This document shows, piece by piece, positions 26,060-35,000 of a stretch of DNA of 64,000 nt; position 1 is the stretch's first letter, and each line of letters starts with the position of its first letter. Source of the DNA: Ardenticatenaceae bacterium (GTDB lineage: Bacteria; Chloroflexota; Anaerolineae; Promineifilales; Promineifilaceae); the NCBI GenBank assembly GCA_020634495.1, contig JACKBR010000026.1, positions 1 through 64,000 on the forward strand, given 5' to 3'. The notes beneath the pieces are model-generated. The model was not told the origin of the DNA. It did no database searches and saw only the letters and a program-made list of their open reading frames with translations. Both the position numbers and the translations under genes were made by a program.

Positions 26060-26414
26060 TTTTTATTTCTTACGCAAAAGGCCTACCCAAAGAGGTAGGC
26101 GAACAGATGACCAATCGGGCGGATTAGCTTTCATTAATAATTTGCTCAGGCACACCAGGGAAATAGGGTGAGGAGGATCAGGCGGCTCAGTATTAGAGTC
26201 GGTCAACACATCCCCCTATTAGCAAACGAAGGCTGAAGCTTTGCAGGCAAAACACCGCAAAAGAAATCCCGTAGGATTGTCGTGTTATTTTACTAAAACT
26301 TGATGGTTTGGAGTTGCCTGTTCTCGTTTTTGGTTGCATCAAAAAATTATCTCAAAATTTACTGGCAAAAATTATAGAACAGGGGGGAGCAACGGTCAAA
26401 CCAGAGATGGTTTT
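26060..26414 (-). promoter_or_regulatory. Long structured leader upstream of CNNM pair
   Basis: No gene fits this 355-nt stretch. Read on the minus strand, AATAGGG (near 26219) pairs with CCCTATT (near 26166) enclosing about 45 nt, and GCCTACC/GGTAGGC (26081-26100) forms a loop-closed hairpin about 22 nt before the CNNM start, followed by CTTTTG. Position and gene function fit a metal-sensing leader RNA, but I could not match it to the M-box or yybP-ykoY consensus, so this is only a candidate. Confidence 0.35.
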
Positions 26415-26642
26415 TCAACGATGAAAGATGCGGATCATAATGTTTAGCAAAATTGTTCCCAGCAAACTGACTAAAATCATGGTTGTTAGGGGAAAAGTGA
26501 TGCGGTAATTGTCTCCTTCAATTTCAAAGTTGCCGGGCAGGTTACTGAGCCCTGGGAAATATTTGGCAGCAATCAACACCAGAATGCCAGCCAGGGCAAT
26601 GGTTCCCCCAATAATGAGCAATAAACGGCCGAATTCCACCAT
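26415..26642 (-). CDS. DUF2905 small membrane protein
   Basis: 75 aa, two membrane helices (about 5-25 and 48-70) flanking the family signature GLSNLPGNFEIEGDNYRITFP; homologues read G(R/K)LPGDixixxxnxxxyfP. Start has GGGAGAT upstream. It follows ruvB by 19 nt on the same strand, a gene pairing that recurs in many bacteria. Function unknown. Confidence 0.85.
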   Translation of the reverse strand: MVEFGRLLLIIGGTIALAGILVLIAAKYFPGLSNLPGNFEIEGDNYRITFPLTTMILVSLLGTILLNIMIRIFHR

Positions 26643-26661
26643 CTCCCTTTCCTACCTTCCG

Positions 26662-27744
26662 CTACGCCTCATCCACACCGTCTGCCGGTGGAGAAAATAA
26701 ACTGCGCTGGTTTGGCTTGTCTGGCACAGCCTGCTGCGGCAACGGCAGCCCAAGATGGGCATAAGCATGTGGCGTGGCCACGCGCCCGCGTGAAGTGCGC
26801 TCTAAAAAGCCTAATTGCAACAAATACGGCTCTACCACATCCATAATGGTGTCTGGCTCTTCACTAATGGAAGCGCCAATGGTATCCAGGCCAACCGGCC
26901 CACCGCCAAATTTTTCAATAATGGCCCGCAGCACCCGGCGATCTAAATCGTCCAGGCCAAGGCCATCAATTTCTAGCAGATTAAGGGCAGCAACGGCCGT
27001 TTCCCCCGTAATTGCCCCATCAGCCCGCACCTCGGCAAAATCTCGCACCCGGCGCAGCAGCCGCAGTGCCACACGCGGTGTCCCCCGCGAACGACGCGCA
27101 ATCTCTGTAGCCCCCGCAGGCTCGGTTGGCACCTGCAAAATGCTGGCCCCACGCATTACAATTGATTCAATCGCCGCCTGCTCGTAAAAATCCATGCGGT
27201 AGAGCGCCCCAAAGCGAGCTCGCAGCGGTGCGGTAAGCAAAGCCAGCCGCGTCGTTGCGCCAATGACCGTAAATTTGGGCAGCTTCAAACGCACATTTTT
27301 GGCCCCAGGCCCTTTGCCCACCACAATATCCAGCACAAAATCTTCCATTGCCGGATACAAAATCTCTTCCACCGCCCGCCCCAGGCGATGCACCTCGTCA
27401 ATAAACAGAATGTCGCCAGCGCGCATGTTGGTGAGAATGGCAGCCAAATCTCCGGCGCGCTCGATGGCTGGCCCAGCAGTAATGCGAATATTGACGTTCA
27501 TTTCGTTGGCCACCACATGGGCCAGCGTGGTTTTACCCAGGCCAGGCGGCCCATGAAACAGCACATGGTCTAACGATTCCTGACGCCCTTTGGCCGCTTC
27601 AATGAGGATCGTTAAATTTGCTTTCAGCCGTTCCTGTCCGGTAAAGTCGGCTAGCTGCTGGGGGCGCAAGAGGCCATCCAAACGGCCGTCTTCCCGCTTT
27701 TTCCCTGGTGCGATGTGTCTTTTACTGGTCGTTTCGTCTTTCAT
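26662..27744 (-). CDS. ruvB: Holliday junction branch-migration ATPase RuvB
   Basis: 360 aa, normal length with a slightly long tail. Hexameric AAA+ motor that drives branch migration with RuvA. Visible: [18 protein letters not shown] at the start of the large domain, Walker [10 protein letters not shown], Walker [10 protein letters not shown], the beta-hairpin region, sensor IGATTR, and the C-terminal winged helix ([20 protein letters not shown]). ruvA and ruvC are not adjacent. Gene order ruvB-DUF2905 is a known association. Confidence 0.96.
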   Translation of the reverse strand: MKDETTSKRHIAPGKKREDGRLDGLLRPQQLADFTGQERLKANLTILIEAAKGRQESLDHVLFHGPPGLGKTTLAHVVANEMNVNIRITAGPAIERAGDLAAILTNMRAGDILFIDEVHRLGRAVEEILYPAMEDFVLDIVVGKGPGAKNVRLKLPKFTVIGATTRLALLTAPLRARFGALYRMDFYEQAAIESIVMRGASILQVPTEPAGATEIARRSRGTPRVALRLLRRVRDFAEVRADGAITGETAVAALNLLEIDGLGLDDLDRRVLRAIIEKFGGGPVGLDTIGASISEEPDTIMDVVEPYLLQLGFLERTSRGRVATPHAYAHLGLPLPQQAVPDKPNQRSLFSPPADGVDEA

Positions 27745-27849
27745 AAATTATCTATTGCCAACAATCTGTATGCGTGGGATTATACGATAACTAAGCCTGA
27801 ATGCGTAACGGCCGTCACTAAAAAGCCGCCAAAATGCGTCAGGATTAAT

Positions 27850-27923
27850 CATTGAATGATGCGTGAAACGGGACGCGGAAATGAAACGAGATCGCGTTTC
27901 ACGCATTACGCATCATCATTGAG
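27850..27923. repeat. ATGCGTGAAACG-type palindromic repeat
   Basis: ATGATGCGTGAAACG is mirrored by CGTTTCACGCATTACGCATCATCAT about 30 nt later, giving a hairpin just before the upp ribosome site. Another family of the dispersed spacer palindromes in this window. Confidence 0.65.
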
Positions 27924-27933
27924 GAGGAGAGGA

Positions 27934-28554
27934 ATGGTTTTTGAGTCAAAACATCCGCTGGTCAAACACAAGCTGTCCCTTATGCGCCATGTAGAGACGA
28001 AACCGAAAAAATTTCGGGAACTGATTCGAGAAGTCGCTATGCTGCTTTGCTATGAAGCCACTGCCGACCTAGCCACTAGCGATATTGAAGTACCCACGCC
28101 CATGGGCAAGGCTTCCGGCCAGGATTTAAGCGAAAAAATTGGTCTGATTCCCATCTTGCGCGCCGGTTTAGGCATGGTCGATGGCATTTGGGAAATGATG
28201 CCCGGTGCCGAAGTGTGGCACATTGGCCTGTACCGAGATGAAGAAACGCTCCAGCCTGTTTCCTACTACAATAAGTTACCAACTTTCCCCACAGTCCAGG
28301 TTTGCCTGGTGCTCGATCCCATGCTGGCCACTGGCGGTTCTGCCATTGCCACGGTGGATATTTTGAAGAAGTGGGGCGCACAGCGCATCAAGTTCATGGG
28401 ACTGCTGGCCGCGCCAGAAGGGATTGCTGCTTTGCAAAAAGCGCATCCAGACGTGCCCATCCACATCGCCCAAATTGATTCGCATCTCAACGATATTGGC
28501 TTTATTGTGCCTGGCTTGGGCGATGCAGGCGACCGCCAGTTTGGCACGGCCTAA
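27934..28554 (+). CDS. upp: Uracil phosphoribosyltransferase
   Basis: 206 aa from the ATG at 27934, behind GAGGAGGAGAGG; the in-frame ATG at 27856 runs through a repeat and is rejected. Converts uracil and PRPP to UMP (pyrimidine salvage). The family signature is visible: [12 protein letters not shown] near the N-terminus, the PRPP loop [11 protein letters not shown], and the uracil-binding C-terminus [25 protein letters not shown]. It is followed by a polyisoprenyl-phosphate transferase gene 27 nt later. Confidence 0.96.
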   Translation: MVFESKHPLVKHKLSLMRHVETKPKKFRELIREVAMLLCYEATADLATSDIEVPTPMGKASGQDLSEKIGLIPILRAGLGMVDGIWEMMPGAEVWHIGLYRDEETLQPVSYYNKLPTFPTVQVCLVLDPMLATGGSAIATVDILKKWGAQRIKFMGLLAAPEGIAALQKAHPDVPIHIAQIDSHLNDIGFIVPGLGDAGDRQFGTA

Positions 28555-28581
28555 GGGAACGGCAATCCGGTTTCTCCGCGT

Positions 28582-29697
28582 ATGATTTTTTTGCTCATCT
28601 TTTTAGTTGTGCTGGGAACGGCCGTTATTCTTACACCAGTTACCCGCATGGCGGCCTTGCGTTGGGGCATTGTGGCCCGGCCAGGTGGCCGTCGGCAGCA
28701 CGAAGGGTTGGTTCCCAAATTGGGCGGCATTCCCATTATGCTGGCCTATTTGCTGGGTATTGGCCTCATTTATTGGCTGCTGCCCCCAGAGGCTGGCTCT
28801 AATGACGCCCTCCGCCTGCGCGGGGTCATTTTGGGCAGTATTGTCCTTTTCCTGGGCGCACTGCTCGATGACCGGCTTGATTTGCCACCGCGCTGGCAGT
28901 TTGTTTTTCAAATTATTGCCGCCGTTATCGCCATGAGCCACATCATTTTTATTGAGCGGTTCACCAATCCTTTGCCAACCACAGCGTTCTGGCAAAATGG
29001 GTTTGTCTCCCTCTTTTTTAGCCTGGATGCGAACAATATTGTGGTGATACGGCCGTTTCTCGTCTACATCATCTCCCTCTTTTGGGTCTTAGGCATGATC
29101 AACGCGGTGAACTGGCTGGATGGCCTGGATGGGCTGGCCAGCGGCGTGGGGGCCATTGCCGCCCTGATGTTTGCCCTGCACAGTTACCGCCTGCTGCTGC
29201 CTACGGGACAAACGGCCGTTACCCTTTTTCCCCTGGCCCTGGCTGCCGCTTTGCTTGGTTTTTTGCGCTTCAATTTTGCCCCGGCCACCATCTTTTTAGG
29301 CACAACCGGGGCGTGGCTGTTGGGCTACAATTTGGCCACGCTCTCCATTTTGGCCCCGGCCAAGTTGTCTACCGCACTGCTGGTCATGGCGGTGCCCATT
29401 TTGGATGTGGCCTGGCAAATTTTTGACCGCTTACGGCGCGGCCAGCATCCTTACCAGGGAGACCGAGGGCATTTGCATTTTCGGCTGCTCGACAGGGGCA
29501 TTCCGGTGCGCAGCATTGTGTTGGGGTATTACAGCACGGCGATTGCTTTTGGGTTGGTGGCCATTTTTGTACAAAATCGGTTGCTAAAAATTGGGCTGTG
29601 GCTGCTGCTGGCAACGGCCGTACTCATCCTGTTAACCTGGCTCACCACCCGTACCAATCGCACCTTGTCCACCCCTGGACATAGGAATAAACTGTAA
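28582..29697 (+). CDS. WecA/TagO/MraY-type polyprenyl-phosphate sugar-1-phosphate transferase
   Basis: 371 aa with about ten membrane helices. Glycosyltransferase family 4: transfers a sugar-1-phosphate from a UDP-sugar to undecaprenyl phosphate to start cell-envelope glycan synthesis. Motifs: RPGGRRQHEGLVPKLGG, the catalytic LLDDRLDLPPRWQ, NAVNWLDGLDGLASG, and DRGHLHFRLLDRG near the C-terminus. The last motif favours the WecA/TagO branch over MraY, as does isolation from peptidoglycan genes. Confidence 0.9.
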   Translation: MIFLLIFLVVLGTAVILTPVTRMAALRWGIVARPGGRRQHEGLVPKLGGIPIMLAYLLGIGLIYWLLPPEAGSNDALRLRGVILGSIVLFLGALLDDRLDLPPRWQFVFQIIAAVIAMSHIIFIERFTNPLPTTAFWQNGFVSLFFSLDANNIVVIRPFLVYIISLFWVLGMINAVNWLDGLDGLASGVGAIAALMFALHSYRLLLPTGQTAVTLFPLALAAALLGFLRFNFAPATIFLGTTGAWLLGYNLATLSILAPAKLSTALLVMAVPILDVAWQIFDRLRRGQHPYQGDRGHLHFRLLDRGIPVRSIVLGYYSTAIAFGLVAIFVQNRLLKIGLWLLLATAVLILLTWLTTRTNRTLSTPGHRNKL

Positions 29698-29846
29698 CCA
29701 AATTTACACAACTGGCGCAGAAACCGTTACAGTGTAACAATAATTGACAGATAAACTTGTTATAGTCCCAGAGTACTATTCAGGTGGTTTTAAATACAGT
29801 AATGTAAATGGATACAGTAGTGTAGATGTATAAGGAAGATTTTCCA

Positions 29847-30029
29847 ATGAAACCGATTCACATTGTTAGTCATCAAAACGGGAACATGCAATCCACAAAA
29901 AAAGCTGCAACCAATTCTGAATCATTGTCTCAACAAATTGAAAGTTTGCGTCTGGTTTTGCGCCGCATGAAAACCAACGAGACCGCCAAGCGAGATTCGT
30001 TTATAAGCCAAAAGCTCCGGGGGCTGTAA
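29847..30029 (+). CDS. Small basic protein of unknown function
   Basis: 60 aa. AAGGAAG lies 8 nt before the ATG at 29847. The sequence is polar and basic, with a likely helix SLSQQIESLRLVLRRMKTN; no membrane segment or metal motif. A good terminator 28 nt after the stop and a 150-nt AT-rich leader make it a credible independent gene. No family recognised. Confidence 0.55.
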   Translation: MKPIHIVSHQNGNMQSTKKAATNSESLSQQIESLRLVLRRMKTNETAKRDSFISQKLRGL

Positions 30030-30056
30030 ACTTTATCGCCCTTTATAATTTATTTG

Positions 30057-30087
30057 TAAAAAGCCAGGTGATTCCTGGCTTTTTTTG
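30057..30087. terminator. Rho-independent terminator
   Basis: AAAAAGCCAGG-TGATT-CCTGGCTTTTTTT: 9-bp stem, 5-nt loop and T7 tail on the plus strand, A-run on the other side; serves the small gene and the convergent esterase gene. Confidence 0.88.
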
Positions 30088-30089
30088 AT

Positions 30090-31034
30090 CTACGGTGGGC
30101 ACATTGGGTAATCAGTCCGAGCAAATGACCAGGATTCGGCATACCACGCCAGGTATTCTGGCAAGTGGGCCTGCCAGTAGCTATCTTCATGGCGGCCTTC
30201 GTTGAGTACCCAGGTGTGGGGAATGGGCGGAACGGCCGTTTCCATGTCTAGATGCAGTTCACGAATATTGTTAATCACGTAATCATTGGCCCCAATGTCC
30301 AAATAAATCCGCAAATCGCCCAAATCCTGGCTTAGCCCCGTTTGTTGTGGATTAACCGCTGGCCAGGCCACCTGATCCAGCAACGCCGCACTGTGTCCCC
30401 CCACGCTGGCAAACTGTTCTGGAAACCGAAACGCAATTTCCAAAGCCCAATAGCCGCCGCGAGACATTCCGCCAATGGCCCGTCCCGCCGGATCGCCCCA
30501 GGCACAGTACGTTTGCTCCACATAGGGAATTAAATCATTCATGATAACGCTCTCGTAAGAGCCAGGCCCGCCAGAGCTGTTGGTTGCGATCCAACCGCCA
30601 TCTGGCATGACAATGAGCAGCGGGGGCAAAGTTTCGGCCACAATGCCTGCTTCGGCCGCTTCATCAATGCCCAACGTGTCCCAAATGGCGTCTGTGTGAA
30701 TGTTGCCGGGCAGGAGGTAGAGCGTGGGGTAGGTACGGCCGTCTACACCGTAACAGGGCGGTAGATACACGCGATAAGACATGGGGCCAGCGGTGGCGCT
30801 GGGGAACGTGCCCGTTTCGATGCGACCAGGTTGGGCACAGGGTGTGGCGGTGGGTGGCAGTGTTGCGGTTGGGATGGGGGTGGGAACGGCCGTAGCGGTC
30901 GCTGGGGCTGTAGGAATTACTGTAGGTTGGTTGGTAGGCTGGGGAACGGCCGTTGGCTGCGGCCCTGTTTCGGTGCAGCCAGGCAAGCCAACGACAAGCA
31001 AAATCAGGCCAATTGCCAGCCGCCAGGGAACCAT
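30090..31034 (-). CDS. Lipoprotein esterase of the esterase D / Fes-like family
   Basis: 314 aa. Signal peptide with lipobox VGLPGC (Cys20), then a Pro/Thr-rich stalk to about residue 65. The alpha/beta hydrolase domain has the YPTLYLLPGN strand, the nucleophile elbow GGMSRGGYWAL (Ser about 199), and a C-terminal His in NEGRHEDSYW. The family hydrolyses esters such as acyl or siderophore esters and includes mycolyltransferase-like enzymes; the substrate here is unknown. Surface-anchored. It follows the 144-aa gene by 5 nt on the same strand. Confidence 0.8.
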   Translation of the reverse strand: MVPWRLAIGLILLVVGLPGCTETGPQPTAVPQPTNQPTVIPTAPATATAVPTPIPTATLPPTATPCAQPGRIETGTFPSATAGPMSYRVYLPPCYGVDGRTYPTLYLLPGNIHTDAIWDTLGIDEAAEAGIVAETLPPLLIVMPDGGWIATNSSGGPGSYESVIMNDLIPYVEQTYCAWGDPAGRAIGGMSRGGYWALEIAFRFPEQFASVGGHSAALLDQVAWPAVNPQQTGLSQDLGDLRIYLDIGANDYVINNIRELHLDMETAVPPIPHTWVLNEGRHEDSYWQAHLPEYLAWYAESWSFARTDYPMCPP

Positions 31035-31039
31035 CTAAC

Positions 31040-31474
31040 TTACCAGGGATATTTGCGTGGCGGATCGGCCAGCAGCTTTTTATAAGCACCCTGCCACAGG
31101 GAGGCCTCGCGAGTCATGGTTTTAATTTGGATACCCGTAAAGTTAGGATACAAATCAGCCATAAGCTCCGGCACCAAATCCCATGCTTCATGGCGGATCA
31201 CATCTTCTAGATTAGCGGCGATTTCGGCCGTCCATTTCCAATCGCGCATAAAACGCTCCGCCTTCATCCAATAATCCCGCTTTTCCCACGCTTTGGCCGA
31301 CTGCTCAACGCCATCGGTAATTTCCCACAGCAGCAGGGTGATCATCGCTGCCATGTCTCGCGCTTCGGCATCCATTTGCAGTTTTTGCATCAGCTGTCGC
31401 AACATTTCGGCAATGCTGCGCATGTGGCGGTTACGAATTTTGGTTGGGCTATCTACATGAACAATTCGACTCAT
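31040..31474 (-). CDS. Hypothetical helical protein
   Basis: 144 aa, almost wholly alpha-helical and rich in Met, Trp, Glu and Lys (MLRQLMQKLQMDAEARDMAAM; WEKRDYWMKAERFMRDWKW). No membrane segment, no cofactor motif. The start is preceded by GGGAAAATT. It is adjacent to the lipoprotein esterase gene downstream, but a functional link is not evident. Confidence 0.55.
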   Translation of the reverse strand: MSRIVHVDSPTKIRNRHMRSIAEMLRQLMQKLQMDAEARDMAAMITLLLWEITDGVEQSAKAWEKRDYWMKAERFMRDWKWTAEIAANLEDVIRHEAWDLVPELMADLYPNFTGIQIKTMTREASLWQGAYKKLLADPPRKYPW

Positions 31475-31561
31475 AATTTTCCCTGTCTCAAAAAACCTCG
31501 CACAGGCTTCTCATGCGGCATTGGTTTTGCCTAAACCTGCGGAAGGCTGATTTTCTGAACA

Positions 31562-33244
31562 TCAACTATTTTCTTCGGCTGGGCAGCTAATGGTAACATC
31601 TCGATAAAGCAGGAACCAGCTGGCAAATGTCTGGTAGCGGTCACGCGGTTCATAAATGGGGCCAATTTCGGCCTGGTTCACCTCGCTGCTGAGGGCGTAG
31701 GTGTAAACATGCTGGTAAAGGGTGATGGCTGGCACCTGTGACGCATAAATGCTAAGGAACGTGTTGTAATACGGCCGTCTCTCCCCCAAACCCCACACCT
31801 GCCGCCCGGCTTCCAGCGCTTCACTGGCCCGGCGATTGTTCCAGCCGCCATAATTTTGCCCGCGCACAATCGCCTCCTGGCTCCAAAAATCATACAGGTC
31901 AGGATCGACGGACGGCTTAATGTCTACCAGCGCCACATCAAAATCGCGGGCTGCCAACTTCTCGCGCAAATCGGTGATGGAAACGGCCGTTTCCACCACA
32001 ACCGCCACGCCCAAGTTCTGCCATTGAGCCAGCACCGCCTGAGCCAGCCGCTGCTGGACATCATTGTTCAAAACCAGCAGCCGCAGTTCAAACAATTCGC
32101 CTTCCTGCTGGCGCACCGTGCCGCCTTCTGGCAATGTCCAACCCGCGCTGTTCAACAATTCATCAGCATTGGCGCTGTTTACACCCGCTGCGGCAAAAAC
32201 CGCCTGATCGTAAGCCCAAGAATCTGGCAAATAGGGGCCGGTTAGCGGCACTCCCTGGCCGTTTAACGCCTGGTCGATAATCTGATCCCGATTAATGCCA
32301 GCGGCTAAAGCCTTGCGCACATCTGCTTGCCTGAGCGGAGCAAAGCCCGTATCGCTTTGGTTAAAGATAAGCTGGGTATATTGTGGGGCGACGGTGGTAA
32401 AAAGGCGGGCCTGAGAAACGGCCGAAATTTCTGGAAGCATCAGATCAGACACCGAACTGATTGCCTGAATATCGCCATTGGCAAAGGCCGTGAGCAAGCT
32501 CTCCTCATCGGGATAAAAGCGGAAATCCAAGGCAGAAAGCTGCGTGCCTTCACGCCAGTAAAGCGGATTCGGCGAGAGGCGCAGGCTGCGGGTGCTGGCC
32601 CAATCTTGCCCCGGAGCCACCTGCCAGGGGCCGCTGCCCACGGGCTGCGTGTTAAATGGCTGGCTGGCCAGTTCTGCCACCGGGACGTCTTGGAGCAAAT
32701 GGGCCGGTAAAATGCCCCGCAGAGTAGCTTCTAAGAAGGGTGCATATGGTTCTGTCAGGACAAATTCAATGGTGCGCTCGTCGATGGGGTTGATGGTTAC
32801 GCTTTGCCACAGGGCTTTGGTCGCCTCAGCGGCGGGCAGCGCGTCTTGCTGCAACAGGCCGTAGGTGAAGGCCACGTCTGCCGTCGTAATCGGTTGACCA
32901 TCGTGCCAAAACAGGCCGGTGCGTAGGGTGAATTGGAGGGAACGGCCGTCTTCACTCACGGTCCAGTTTTCAGCCAACGCCGGAATAAATCGACCGGCAT
33001 GGTCGTACTGCACCAGGCCGTCAAACAGCAAATTTACCAGCGCCTCGTCAACCGGGAAACCATCGCTTAGCACCGGGTTCAACCGCTGTGGCGTTCCCAC
33101 CATGCCCTCAGCAAAAACGCCGCCGGAGGCCGGAACGCGGGTCACGCACAATCCGGCAGACTGCACCTGAAAGGAAAGGATGGCCAAAATTAGACCAAAT
33201 CCCACCACAGCCAATAAAAGTTGCCAACGTAAATGCAGCTTCAT
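31562..33244 (-). CDS. ABC transporter substrate-binding protein, peptide/nickel (SBP_bac_5) type
   Basis: 560 aa from the ATG at 33244; a longer in-frame form to 33289 runs through an inverted repeat. One N-terminal membrane/signal segment (LLLAVVGFGLILAILSF), then the family pattern: PQRLNPVLSDGFPVDEALVNLLFDGLV, ALAENWTVSEDGRSLQFTLR, GLFWHDGQPITTADVAFTY. There is no clear lipobox Cys, so it may stay anchored by an uncleaved helix. No permease or ATPase is adjacent, so it would have to serve a transporter encoded elsewhere or act as a sensor. The 87-nt gap upstream of 31562 holds nothing notable. Confidence 0.85.
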   Translation of the reverse strand: MKLHLRWQLLLAVVGFGLILAILSFQVQSAGLCVTRVPASGGVFAEGMVGTPQRLNPVLSDGFPVDEALVNLLFDGLVQYDHAGRFIPALAENWTVSEDGRSLQFTLRTGLFWHDGQPITTADVAFTYGLLQQDALPAAEATKALWQSVTINPIDERTIEFVLTEPYAPFLEATLRGILPAHLLQDVPVAELASQPFNTQPVGSGPWQVAPGQDWASTRSLRLSPNPLYWREGTQLSALDFRFYPDEESLLTAFANGDIQAISSVSDLMLPEISAVSQARLFTTVAPQYTQLIFNQSDTGFAPLRQADVRKALAAGINRDQIIDQALNGQGVPLTGPYLPDSWAYDQAVFAAAGVNSANADELLNSAGWTLPEGGTVRQQEGELFELRLLVLNNDVQQRLAQAVLAQWQNLGVAVVVETAVSITDLREKLAARDFDVALVDIKPSVDPDLYDFWSQEAIVRGQNYGGWNNRRASEALEAGRQVWGLGERRPYYNTFLSIYASQVPAITLYQHVYTYALSSEVNQAEIGPIYEPRDRYQTFASWFLLYRDVTISCPAEENS

Positions 33245-33251
33245 AAATAAT

Positions 33252-33345
33252 AAAACGTGAAGCGAAGGCCAAGAAAGCCAACGGTTCACGTTTCTAGCAA
33301 ATAGAAGTTGGGTAATTGCGCAATTGGGTAATTGCTCAATTACAT
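33252..33345. repeat. Inverted repeat plus CAATTGGGTAATTG-type repeat
   Basis: AAACGTGA (33252-33259) and TCACGTTT (33286-33293) form a hairpin arm pair; next to it TTGGGTAATTGCGCAATTGGGTAATTG and CAATTAC units form a small palindromic array between secG and the substrate-binding protein gene. The latter family recurs at 47605-47675. Confidence 0.6.
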
Positions 33346-33346
33346 C

Positions 33347-33601
33347 TTAAGCTGCCTGGCCCCAAGCCAAAAAGGACAAAACGGTGCAAACAAAAAAGGC
33401 GACGGAACAAGCAATGGTCACTTTGTGCATGGTCGCCTCTACACCACGACGGGTGCGGAAGCTGCTGTCGCCCCCCCCGCCACCGCCCAAGAAGCCACCT
33501 AAATCGGAGCCTTTGGTTTGCAGTAAAACCAAAATTGTTAAGGCAATCGCCAATATAATTTCAGCAATCCCAAAATAGGGAGCCAATGGTTGCAAATTCA
33601 T
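33347..33601 (-). CDS. secG: Protein-export translocase subunit SecG
   Basis: 84 aa, two membrane helices (about 9-29 and 62-80) around a Gly-rich loop. The family signature is clear: ILVLLQTKGSDLGGFLGGGG, then RGVEATMHKVT. SecG is the auxiliary membrane subunit of SecYEG. Start preceded by GAGGAAGAAATAG. Confidence 0.92.
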   Translation of the reverse strand: MNLQPLAPYFGIAEIILAIALTILVLLQTKGSDLGGFLGGGGGGDSSFRTRRGVEATMHKVTIACSVAFFVCTVLSFLAWGQAA

Positions 33602-33960
33602 CTATTTCTTCCTCTATGTTCAATTTTTAGGCAGTGCGGACTGCCATTCTTGTCTTGCAAAAAACCAAGTGAGAATTATAACAGCCAGATGGGGGTGCGT
33701 CGAATTAGAGAACGGCAGTGTTGCTTTCAAACCCTTAATCTAATCAGACACTTATTCATAAAACGGCGGCGGTTCTGGGCCAGTCCGTTTGCGACCAAGC
33801 AGGTAACCAGAATGAACACCGATGGCCTCGCCGCTTTTAGCACATCCAACTAAAATGATAATTCAATGAAATTTCCTGGCCAAAATTGGCTGACTCTTTT
33901 TTCCCTGGAAAAGTTTGAGTATTATTCTGCCGCTGAACTTCATAAAGGTGAGTCGTGCAG
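33602..33960. other. Intergenic stretch without a supported gene
   Basis: 359 nt between secG and the broken ABC ATPase gene. Frames read through it in several phases, but none has a start with a ribosome site or recognisable protein content. It contains no ACGGCCGT, no clear terminator hairpin, and the AT-rich second half probably holds the promoter of the downstream ABC unit. Confidence 0.5.
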
Positions 33961-34932
33961 ATGAATAATGCTGAAAACCCAATAATGATTGAAGCGGATA
34001 ATTTAACGAAACAGTCATGGGGCAATAAACGGCCGTTTCCAACCCCACCTTCTCCCTGCGAACCGGGGGGAAGTGTTGGGCTTAATGGGCCAAACGGTGC
34101 AGGCAAACCACCACCATGCGCATCCTCACTGGCTACATGCCGCCCACGTCTGGGGATGCCTACATCGCTGGCTACCACACCGTGAACGAAAGTTTGCAGG
34201 CCAGGCAGCGGCTGGAGCTATCTGCCAGAAACCGTGCCGCTTTACCCGGAGATGACCGTGGAAGGCTACCTGCACTTCATGGGAAGGTGCGCGGCTGGAT
34301 GATGTGTGGAGCGTGTCGATGACGTTTTGGAAGCGGTTGATCTGCTGGATCGGGCTGAAAGCTTCATCGGCAGCCTGTCCGAGGATGCGCCAGCGGTGGG
34401 CATTGCCCAGGCGCTGCTGCACGATCCCGATGTGCTCATCCTGGACGAGCCAACCATTGGCCTGGACCCCGCCAAATTGTGGAAATTCGCCAGATTATTG
34501 CCGATGTGGGCCGCCAGCGCACCGTGCTGCTCAGCACCCATATCCTGGCCGAGGTGGGTTTGCAGCCGGGTGATCATGATTATGAACGGCCGTATCTACG
34601 CCGATCTCCCCATGAGCCAGATCAAACAAGGTAGCAACCAACTCACCCTGCAACTGGCCCACGCCGATGAACAAACCAGCACCATTTTGCAGGGATGCGG
34701 GGTAACGGCTGTTTCAGCAGCAGCTCCACCAATTTTTACTCTCGGTAGATGGGCAAGATGAAACAAAAATAGCTGGCAGAAACGGCCGTTAAGCAAATTG
34801 GGGCTTGCTGGAACTCGCCACGCATCATCTTAGCCTGGAAACCTCTTCCTCGACAAGCTCAAAGAAGCCCAGGCCACTGCCCCTCCCCTGGAAGCGCCTG
34901 AAGCAGAAGAAATCGAGGAGGTCAAACTATAG
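33961..34932 (+). pseudogene. Frameshifted ABC transporter ATPase (GldA/CcmA-like)
   Basis: Pieces of one ATPase lie in order but in changing frames. The P-loop GLNGPNGAGK is in frame 1. Right after it one A is missing in the Lys-Thr codons, and MRILTGYMPPTSGDAYIAGYHT continues in frame 0. An extra base near 34216 returns to frame 1 (YLPETVPLYPEMTVEGYLHFMG). Further single-base losses occur near 34285 and 34310, then VGIAQALLHDPDVLILDEPTIGLDP (Walker B) is intact, another shift follows near 34488, and the tail EAPEAEEIEEVKL ends at 34932. At least six shifts, several at short homopolymers. It precedes an intact permease and GldG-like gene, so the transporter has lost its motor, unless the sequence here is faulty. 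Confidence 0.85.
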
Positions 34933-35000
34933 AGAATCCACAGGTTTTTCTTTGCGCTCTCTGCGCCTTTGCGGTGAATCTTCTTCAAACGAGGTGCCCC

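Noticed and set aside
26081..26100. Hairpin GCCTACC/GGTAGGC as an ordinary terminator
   Set aside because: It precedes the CNNM start by about 22 nt on that strand and has only CTTTTG after it; a leader hairpin fits better.
29744..29766. Promoter TTGACA/TATAGT before the 60-aa gene
   Set aside because: The two boxes are only 11 nt apart, too short for sigma70, and no better -10 lies at 16-18 nt.
33837..34178. 113-codon minus-strand open frame over the start of the ABC pseudogene
   Set aside because: It covers the P-loop coding region on the other strand, has no ribosome site and no recognisable protein content.
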